Shown here piece after piece: positions 32,698-38,535 of a stretch of 38,535 nucleotides of DNA. Every line of letters begins with the position of its first letter. The stretch's first letter is position 1. The notes beneath the pieces were generated by a model. That model saw only the letters and a program-made list of their open reading frames with translations. It was not told the DNA's origin and did not search any database. The translations under genes were made by a program, and so were the position numbers. The DNA comes from Porphyrobacter sp. TH134 (GTDB lineage: Bacteria; Pseudomonadota; Alphaproteobacteria; Sphingomonadales; Sphingomonadaceae), in assembly GCF_002855495.1 (NCBI RefSeq), contig NZ_PKRO01000030.1, positions 1 through 38,535 on the forward strand. Direction: 5' to 3'.

Positions 32698-34323
32698 ATG
32701 AGCATGAAGAACAAGACCGCGCGCTGGTCTTTCTCCAAACACCAGTGGCTGGGACTGGTCGGCGGCATCAGCCTGTTGATGTGGGGTCTGTCGGGCCTCA
32801 CCCATATCGCGATGGTGCTGTTCGGCCCGCAGCAGGCGCAGTTCATGCCGCCGCCTGCGGCAGTGGCGCTGGAAGGCGCACGGCCCATCGCCGCAACCCT
32901 TGCCGGCAAAGGCATCACCGAGGCGGTGGCGGTGAAAACCGTCCCCGCCCCGGGCGGCGGGGTGCTGTGGCAGGTGACGGGCCAGCCGCAAGCCGAGCGG
33001 CGCTATTTCCGCCCCGCCGACGGGGCCGAAATTGCCGAGGGTGACAAGGCGCAGGCCGAATTCCTCGCCCGCCACTATCTTGGCACGGATCGCCCCTTGA
33101 CCTCGGCCCGGCTGCAAACCGAGTTCGATGCTGATTACCCCTGGGTCAACCGCCTGCTGCCGGTGTGGAAGCTGGAGTTTGCAGGCGATGATGGGCTCAC
33201 CGCCTATGTCCACACCGAAACCTCCAGCCTCGCGGCCGTAAACAACAGCGCCAAGGCACGGCTGCAATCGGTGTTCCGCGCGCTGCACACCTGGGAATGG
33301 GTGCCGAGCGGGATGGAGTGGCTGCGGGTGCTGGTGATCGGGGCGATGGTCACGAGCCTGCTCGCTTTGGCGCTGACGGGGATCGCGATGCTGGTGACGG
33401 TGCGCCGCAAGAAGCGCCAGCCGGGCGCGCGCGGCTGGCACCGGGCGGCGGGTTATGTGCTGGCGCTGCCGCTGATCATGTTCTCGGTCTCGGGCATCTG
33501 GCACTTGGTCCAATCTGCGCTGATGCCGCCGCAGAGCAACCTTGCGATGGGCCGTCCGCTCAAGCTGGCAGGGGGGCAGTGGCCGATCGAGGCGGATTGG
33601 CCACTGATCGCCAAGGGGCGCGACATTGCCTCGGTCGCGCTGGTCGAAGGCGCGGCGGGCCAGCCGCTCTACCGCATCGGGCTTGCTCCGCCCAAGGGCG
33701 CGATGGGCGGCGGCGAGCATGACCATGGCCCGGCCAAGGCGGCGATTGCGCATGGGATGGAAGGCCACGACCACGCGGCCATGATGGCGGCGCAGGCGAA
33801 GACCCCCACCACACCGCAGGAAATCCGCGAGGCGCGGTTCGCCGGGATCAGGCCCGATGGTCCGGCGATCTACCTTGATGCGGCCACCGGCGCGCCCGTG
33901 CCAGCCGGCGACAAGGACCTGGCCCGCGCCATTGCAGGCCGCTTCACCGGCGCGCCTGACAGCGCGATCACGGGCATGGAACTGGTCACCCGGTTCAGCC
34001 ACGAATACGACTTCAGGAACAAGCGTCTGCCGGTCTGGCGCATCGATTACGGCGCACCTGTCAAGGCCAGCGTCTTTATCGATACCGGGGCGGGTGTGCT
34101 GGTTGACCGTGTGGCGGATTGGGAAAAGCCCGAACGCCTCGCCTTCAGCTTCATCCACAAATGGAACTTCCTGTTCCCGATCGGCCGGTTGGGGCTGAAC
34201 ATGGTGGTTGGCGCTGTCGTGATCGCGCTGATCGGGTTCATGGTGGTGCTGGGCCTCAGGATGGACCTTGCGCGCCGCCTGAAGCAACGCCGCAGCGCGC
34301 ATCAGCGCCGCGGCGAAACGTGA
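32698..34323 (+). CDS. PepSY-associated TM protein, probable metal reductase
   Basis: This is a 541-residue inner-membrane protein of the PepSY-TM group. One membrane helix lies near the N-terminus (about 16-38), two near the middle (about 212-235 and 252-273) and one near the C-terminus (about 498-522), with large PepSY-type periplasmic domains between them. A His/Met-rich insert (EHDHGPAKAAIAHGMEGHDH, then AAMMAAQ) around 33703-33795 looks like a metal-binding loop. Such proteins are found beside TonB receptors and are thought to reduce the imported metal or metal complex. The ATG follows GGGAGGG. It is the last gene of the DUF2946-receptor-PepSY operon. Confidence 0.85.
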   Translation: MSMKNKTARWSFSKHQWLGLVGGISLLMWGLSGLTHIAMVLFGPQQAQFMPPPAAVALEGARPIAATLAGKGITEAVAVKTVPAPGGGVLWQVTGQPQAERRYFRPADGAEIAEGDKAQAEFLARHYLGTDRPLTSARLQTEFDADYPWVNRLLPVWKLEFAGDDGLTAYVHTETSSLAAVNNSAKARLQSVFRALHTWEWVPSGMEWLRVLVIGAMVTSLLALALTGIAMLVTVRRKKRQPGARGWHRAAGYVLALPLIMFSVSGIWHLVQSALMPPQSNLAMGRPLKLAGGQWPIEADWPLIAKGRDIASVALVEGAAGQPLYRIGLAPPKGAMGGGEHDHGPAKAAIAHGMEGHDHAAMMAAQAKTPTTPQEIREARFAGIRPDGPAIYLDAATGAPVPAGDKDLARAIAGRFTGAPDSAITGMELVTRFSHEYDFRNKRLPVWRIDYGAPVKASVFIDTGAGVLVDRVADWEKPERLAFSFIHKWNFLFPIGRLGLNMVVGAVVIALIGFMVVLGLRMDLARRLKQRRSAHQRRGET

Positions 34324-34423
34324 AGAGAATAAGCCGCGGGCATGCCTCATCGGGATTGCACCCTTTGGGGCATTGCCCTAGGCAGCGCCCGCAAATTGAT
34401 GAAATCGGCGGGATTGAAGCTTG

Positions 34424-35317
34424 ATGCGTTTTCTTGTGACGGGCGGCGAAGGCATGTTGGGCCGCGCCTTTGCCGGACTGACCCCGCAACTGGCCGGCGC
34501 GGCAGTGTTCGCGCCGGGCAAACATACCCTCGACGTGCGCGATACAGGCGCGATGCTGGCCGCAGCGCCCCATGCGCAAGACGGCTGGGTCGTGCATTGT
34601 GCCGCCATGGTCAATGTCGAAGGCTGCGCCCGCGATCCTGATACCGCGCGCGACATCATCGTGGGCGGCACCAAAAATGCCATCGCGCTGGCCCGCGCGG
34701 CTGGTGCGCGATTGTTCTACCCGCAGAGCTTTCTGGTGCATGACGGGCGCGAAAACCCGATCCCGGAGACTGAAACACCCCGCCCGCTGGCGCTGTATGG
34801 CGAGCTGAAATATGAATGCCAGCGTCTGATCGAAGACGCCTTCGACGATGCACTGATCGTGACGATGGCTGGCTTTTTCGGCGGCGAGGAAGCCGATAAG
34901 AACTTTGTCGGGCGGATCATCCCGGCGATGCACGCGGCCATCCTGCGCGGCGAAACCCGCTTTACCATTGGCGACCGGGTATGGCAGCCGACCTGGACCC
35001 ACGACCTTGCGTTCAATTCGCTCCACCTGATGCAGGCGGGCTGCGCGGGCCGTTACCAGATGGCCTGCCACGGCGAGGCGAGCTTTGCTGACCTCGCCGC
35101 AGAGATCGTCATCGCGCTGGGGTGGAGCGACCGGCTGGCCATCGATCCGGTCGATGCCGCGAGTGTTGCTGCCAACGAGTTGGGCCGCCGCCCCGACCGC
35201 GCCGTGCTGTCATGCGAGCGGCTGCGCGCCGAACGCTTTGATCTCCAGCGCGATTGGCGGGCGACCTTGCACGCCTATTTGCGCCATCCGTTTTTCAACC
35301 AGTACCGGTTTTCCTGA
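34424..35317 (+). CDS. RmlD-like NAD(P)-dependent sugar-nucleotide reductase (SDR)
   Basis: This is a 297-residue extended short-chain dehydrogenase. The Rossmann motif TGGEGMLGRAF is at 6-16 and the catalytic pair is Y125 and K129 in LYGELKYE. The overall form (DVRDTGAMLAA, VVHCAAMVNVEGCARD) resembles dTDP-4-dehydrorhamnose reductase (RmlD) and related enzymes, but no other rhamnose genes are adjacent, so the substrate is unknown. ATG at 34424 is used; a TTG at 34421 is an alternative. The OYE gene follows after 12 bases, suggesting co-transcription. Confidence 0.82.
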   Translation: MRFLVTGGEGMLGRAFAGLTPQLAGAAVFAPGKHTLDVRDTGAMLAAAPHAQDGWVVHCAAMVNVEGCARDPDTARDIIVGGTKNAIALARAAGARLFYPQSFLVHDGRENPIPETETPRPLALYGELKYECQRLIEDAFDDALIVTMAGFFGGEEADKNFVGRIIPAMHAAILRGETRFTIGDRVWQPTWTHDLAFNSLHLMQAGCAGRYQMACHGEASFADLAAEIVIALGWSDRLAIDPVDAASVAANELGRRPDRAVLSCERLRAERFDLQRDWRATLHAYLRHPFFNQYRFS

Positions 35318-35329
35318 GAGACCCCGATC

Positions 35330-36367
35330 ATGACCATGCTGTCCAAGCCGCTTGAAAACCCCGCCTTCATCGCGCTGCGCAACCGCACCGTCATGTCGGC
35401 GATGAGCCGCAGTTTCGCCGATGCCGAGCGCTGCGCAACCGACGAAATGGCCGCCTATTACGCCCGCCGCGCAGCGGGCGGCGCCGGGCTGATCCTGACG
35501 GAAGGCACGCTCATCCACGCATCGGGCGATGGCTGGGTCAATGCGCCTTACATCGCCGAAGCCAAGCACGCAGACGCCTGGCGCAAGGTGGTGGACGCCG
35601 TCCATGCCGAAGGCGGCGCGATTGCCTGCCAGTTGTGGCACATGGGCCGCATCAGCCACGCGGATTTCACCGGCGATGCTCCCGTCAGCTCCACGAACCG
35701 CGCTGCTGCCGGCGTCAACCGCCAGAACAACAAGCCCTATGGCGAGCCGCGCGCGCTCGAAGCGCATGAAATGCCCACCATCTATGGCTACTTCGCCGAT
35801 GCGGCCGAGCGCGCGCTGGATGCCGGGTTCGATGCGGTGGAGCTGCACATGGGCCACGGCTATCTGCCCGATCAGTTCATGGACGGGCAGGTCAATGACC
35901 GCACCGATCAATATGGCGGGTCGGTTGAAAACCGCTGCCGCTTTGCGCTGGAACTGGTGGAAGCGGTGACGGCCCGCGTGCCGGGCAGCAAGGTGATGGC
36001 GCGCATTTCGCCCTCGCGCATGATGGGCGGCCTGTATGAATGGCCCGATCTTGATGCGATGATCGCGCATCTCATCCCGGCACTGTCGCAGCTGGGCCTG
36101 GGCGCGCTCGATGTGAGCTGTGCCAATTCGCCCTATCATGAAACCGCCGGGCGCATGGTGCGCAAGATCCGTCCGCTGTTTGATGGCGTGATTGTCGCCG
36201 GTGCTTCCCTGTCCGCGGACGAAGCCGAAGCCGAACTGGCGAGCGGCATGGTCGATGCGATCACCTGGGGCCGCGCCTTCATCGCCAACCCCGATCTGGT
36301 GCAGAAGATCGAGCAAGGCCAGGAGCTCACCCCGTTTGACGACGCGATGCGCAGCACGCTTGTCTGA
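35330..36367 (+). CDS. Old Yellow Enzyme family NADH:flavin oxidoreductase
   Basis: This is a 345-residue FMN-dependent TIM-barrel ene-reductase. Landmarks are CQLWHMGRISHADF, the active-site block VELHMGHGYLPDQFMD (substrate-binding histidines and tyrosine), NDRTDQYGGSVENRCRFALE, and ITWGRAFIANPDLVQK with the FMN phosphate-binding residues at the C-terminus. It reduces activated C=C bonds or nitro compounds with NAD(P)H; the natural substrate is unknown. It lies 12 bases after the SDR gene, and the next gene starts 11 bases after its stop, so the three may share one transcript. Confidence 0.92.
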   Translation: MTMLSKPLENPAFIALRNRTVMSAMSRSFADAERCATDEMAAYYARRAAGGAGLILTEGTLIHASGDGWVNAPYIAEAKHADAWRKVVDAVHAEGGAIACQLWHMGRISHADFTGDAPVSSTNRAAAGVNRQNNKPYGEPRALEAHEMPTIYGYFADAAERALDAGFDAVELHMGHGYLPDQFMDGQVNDRTDQYGGSVENRCRFALELVEAVTARVPGSKVMARISPSRMMGGLYEWPDLDAMIAHLIPALSQLGLGALDVSCANSPYHETAGRMVRKIRPLFDGVIVAGASLSADEAEAELASGMVDAITWGRAFIANPDLVQKIEQGQELTPFDDAMRSTLV

Positions 36368-36378
36368 TCCGGTTCGGC

Positions 36379-38049
36379 ATGTCCGGCGCAAGTGAGCCCC
36401 CAACCGCCGCGCGGCGGCGGGCGGTGCGCGCACTGCCTGTGCTTGCGGCGGCGCTGCTGGTTCTGGCGGCGGTGCTCAGGTGGTATGGCGCCGGCTTTGG
36501 CCTGCCTGCGCTGAATGATCCTGACGAGCTGATGTTTCAGCTGGGCGCGGTGCGGATCCTGACCAGCGCTACGCTTAATCCCGGCTGGTTCGGCCATCCG
36601 GCCACCACCACCATGTATGCGCTGGCGCTGGTCGATATCGGGGTGTTCCTGTCAGGCTGGCTCAGCGGCGCCTATGCTGGCTCGGCCGAGTTCGTGGCGG
36701 CGCTCTATCCGCGCCCGGAAATGCTGATTCTGCCCGGCCGGCTGGTGATGGCTGCATTTGGCGTGCTGGCGGTGTGGCAGACCTTGCGGCTGGGGCGGAT
36801 GCTGCGGCCGGGGGCGGATGGCTGGATCATCGGCCTGTTTGCCGCCGCCTTGCTGGCGACCAGCCCGGTGTTTGTCCAATATGCGCAGATCATCCGGTCG
36901 GACATGATGGGCACGGCCTTTGTGATGCTGTGCCTTGGCGCAGCGCTCAGGATTGCCGATGATGGCCACACCGCCGATTATGGCTGGGCCGCGCTGTGGC
37001 TGGCGCTGGCGGTGGCATCCAAATGGCCTTTTGCCATTGCCGCGCTGTCCGTGGCCGGGGCCTGCCTGTCCTACACCTGGCACGCCGAAGCAAACGCCCG
37101 CGACCAGATGCTGCGACTGGCCGGGTTTGCCGTGCTGGCCCCTGTCTTGCTGGTGGTCATCTCGCCCTATCTGGTGCTGGATTACCAGACCGTGCTGGTG
37201 AACCTGACGGGTGAGGCCCGCCCGCAGCATCTCGGCTCGACCGGAGCCGGGCCGCTGGGCAATGCGTGGTGGTATATCAGCGGCCCCTTGTGGTCGGGTT
37301 TTGGTGCCGGCGGCCTTGTGCTGGCGGCAGGCGGGCTCGCCGTCATGGCGCGCGATGCCCGGCTGCGGCTGGTGCTGGTGCCCTTTCTAGTGGTGCATTT
37401 CGCTATCATCTGCCTGCATGATTTGCGGTGGGAACGCTGGGTGGTTCCGATCATGCCGATCCTGGCGCTGGGCGCTGGCCTGATTGCAGCGCGATTGATC
37501 GCGCTGGTCAAAGCGCAGCCGCGCCTGGCCCAAGGCGCGGTGCTGGGCGCGCTGGTGGTGATGCCGCTGACGCTGGTTCCGCCCACGCTCAGCGCCGCGC
37601 GGATGCGGATGAACGACACCCGCCAGCAAGCCACCGCGTGGGTTGATCGCCGCGCAGCGCAAGGTGCCACCATCATGATCGAACATTTCGCTTTCGACAT
37701 GGTGCACCGCGCGCCCACGGTGTCCTTTCCCCTCGGCACGATCGGCTGCGTCAACGCGCAGGCAATGCTGGACGGGCGGATCGATTATTCGCTGGTCGAA
37801 GGCGCGCGCAAAGGGCGCTCCAAGTTCGATTACGGCACGATGGCCGCCGCGGCCCGGCCCACCTGCACATCAGACTATTACGTCGTCACCGAGATGGAGC
37901 GTTACGCGGCCGAGCGCGGCGCCTTCCCCGCAGAATACGGCGCCTATGCCGCCTTGCTGGAGGACGGCGTGATTGCCGCAACCTTCCGCCCTGAACCCGG
38001 CATCAGCACCGGCCCTGTGGTGCATGTGATCGCGCGGCGCGCCCCATAA
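36379..38049 (+). CDS. Membrane glycosyltransferase, GT39/ArnT-like
   Basis: This is a 556-residue polytopic inner-membrane protein with about ten transmembrane helices, then a periplasmic C-terminal domain (about 420-556). The first periplasmic loop has the acidic motif NDPDELMFQ (D47, D49, E50), as in lipid-linked sugar transferases of the GT39/PMT and ArnT/GT83 groups. RSDMMGTAF (near 177) follows, another place where such enzymes keep charged residues. Probable role: transfer of a sugar from a polyprenyl-phosphate donor to a periplasmic acceptor such as a lipid or protein. The exact acceptor is unknown. The ATG at 36379 has a weak ribosome binding site. Confidence 0.82.
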   Translation: MSGASEPPTAARRRAVRALPVLAAALLVLAAVLRWYGAGFGLPALNDPDELMFQLGAVRILTSATLNPGWFGHPATTTMYALALVDIGVFLSGWLSGAYAGSAEFVAALYPRPEMLILPGRLVMAAFGVLAVWQTLRLGRMLRPGADGWIIGLFAAALLATSPVFVQYAQIIRSDMMGTAFVMLCLGAALRIADDGHTADYGWAALWLALAVASKWPFAIAALSVAGACLSYTWHAEANARDQMLRLAGFAVLAPVLLVVISPYLVLDYQTVLVNLTGEARPQHLGSTGAGPLGNAWWYISGPLWSGFGAGGLVLAAGGLAVMARDARLRLVLVPFLVVHFAIICLHDLRWERWVVPIMPILALGAGLIAARLIALVKAQPRLAQGAVLGALVVMPLTLVPPTLSAARMRMNDTRQQATAWVDRRAAQGATIMIEHFAFDMVHRAPTVSFPLGTIGCVNAQAMLDGRIDYSLVEGARKGRSKFDYGTMAAAARPTCTSDYYVVTEMERYAAERGAFPAEYGAYAALLEDGVIAATFRPEPGISTGPVVHVIARRAP

Positions 38050-38077
38050 GGCGTGCGAACCGCGCGCGCGGGGGCGG

Positions 38078-38439
38078 TTACTTCAGGACCACCAGCGAAC
38101 CGGCGAAATCGGGCAAGGGCATGGCAGGAACAGGATGCTTTGCGAGAAAAGCATCGACCGCGTGGCGCACACCGGAATATCGCTTGTTGTTGTAATCATG
38201 AATGAAGATGAAGCCGCCGGGCGATAGGCGCGGATAGAAATACTCCAGCCCGGCCAGCGTCGGAGCGTAGAGATCAACGTCAAGGCTGACAAAGGCAAAG
38301 GTGTCTTCAACGCCGTGCACGCTGTCGGGGAACATGCCCTGATGAATGCGCACCTGCCCGGGGTTCGGCATGCGGGCCATCACTTTTTCGGCGCTGGTAT
38401 CCTGAAAATCGCCCACGGCCGCAGCCGAAAAGCCATTGG
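38078..38439 (-). pseudogene. TylF/MycF-type methyltransferase, C-terminal remnant
   Basis: About 120 residues match the C-terminal half of the TylF/MycF sugar O-methyltransferase family: VGDFQDTS, SLDVDLYAPTLAGLEYFYPRL with the metal- and substrate-binding aspartates, then GGFIFIHDYNNKRYSGV and a normal C-terminus. Full-length members have roughly 250 residues, and here the SAM-binding N-terminal half is missing. The frame breaks near 38440, where an IS-like end begins, so the gene was probably split by insertion. The GTG at 38452 lies inside that element and is not a natural start. The rest may lie beyond the element, outside the window. Confidence 0.7.
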
Positions 38440-38535
38440 TGTCAATGGACACCCAGTGTTACGAGCTAAGGCGACACCCAGTGTTACGAGGTGTCTCGTT
38501 GTGACCGTGCGATGATTTCAGGGGCGGGGAGCATG
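38440..38535 (+). mobile_element. Left end of a probable insertion sequence (IS21-like?)
   Basis: The end begins near TGTCAATGGACACC. It contains an 18-bp perfect direct repeat GACACCCAGTGTTACGAG at 38448-38465 and again at 38473-38490, 25 bases apart. An ATG with a GGGGCGGGGAGC ribosome binding site is the last codon of the window. Repeated terminal motifs ahead of the transposase gene are typical of IS21-family elements, but no transposase sequence is available to confirm this. It interrupts the methyltransferase gene. Confidence 0.55.

Noticed and set aside
32098..34350. 750-codon open frame on the minus strand
   Set aside because: It is antisense to the TonB receptor end and the PepSY gene, with no family signature.
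1..38535. tRNA, rRNA or CRISPR arrays
   Set aside because: No cloverleaf-like TTCGANTC segments with matching acceptor stems and no regularly spaced repeats were found by eye in the gaps between genes.

Overview
The window is GC-rich, densely coded DNA typical of a sphingomonad-type alphaproteobacterium (Sphingomonadales, for example an Erythrobacteraceae relative). This is inferred from the three TonB-dependent receptors, the sugar loci that pair TonB receptors with LacI regulators, Entner-Doudoroff genes, and REP-like repeats of a kind common in that order. No tRNA, rRNA or CRISPR array was seen.

Layout. (1) 1-9631 is a carbohydrate locus: edd-eda, a ROK fructokinase overlapping a cytosolic GH68 sucrose-cleaving enzyme, a TonB receptor, a divergent SUT/GPH-type sugar transporter and a LacI regulator, with twin LacI-type operators between receptor and transporter. 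Together they look like a sucrose uptake and breakdown system. (2) 9682-11905 holds a small unknown gene and a DbpA-type DEAD-box RNA helicase, closed by a strong bidirectional terminator. (3) 11981-14331 is a pair of acyl-CoA dehydrogenases. (4) 14647-29036 is the most notable region, a probable sulfoquinovose (SQ, plant sulfolipid sugar) degradation island. It has an SsuD-like flavin monooxygenase, an aldo-keto reductase, a LacI regulator and a GH31 glycosidase with the five sulfonate-binding residues of sulfoquinovosidases. A divergent TonB receptor and an anion-symporter-like MFS follow. Then comes an overlapping six-gene operon: putative sulfate/sulfite exporter, glycerol-3-phosphate dehydrogenase, FMN reductase, a divergent RibB-like protein, and a SorAB-like sulfite dehydrogenase with its cytochrome c. 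(5) 29198-29938 is an exported Fe/Mn superoxide dismutase. (6) 30019-34323 is a DUF2946 gene, a TonB receptor and a PepSY membrane protein, resembling copper operons headed by a CruR-type regulatory uORF. (7) 34424-38049 holds an RmlD-like SDR, an Old Yellow Enzyme and a GT39-type membrane glycosyltransferase. (8) 38078-38535 is a TylF-type methyltransferase remnant cut by what looks like the end of an insertion sequence.

Inferred working of region 4: SQ or SQ-glycerol enters through the TonB receptor and the MFS. GH31 releases SQ and glycerol. The monooxygenase, fed with FMNH2 by the FMN reductase, cuts the C-S bond to 6-oxo-glucose and sulfite, and the aldo-keto reductase reduces 6-oxo-glucose to glucose, which can enter the Entner-Doudoroff route. 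Sulfite is exported and/or oxidised by SorAB, and glycerol enters through GlpD. This is the logic of the sulfo-SMO pathway known from Agrobacterium, with different transport and with sulfite and glycerol disposal built in. All functions are read from sequence and not tested.
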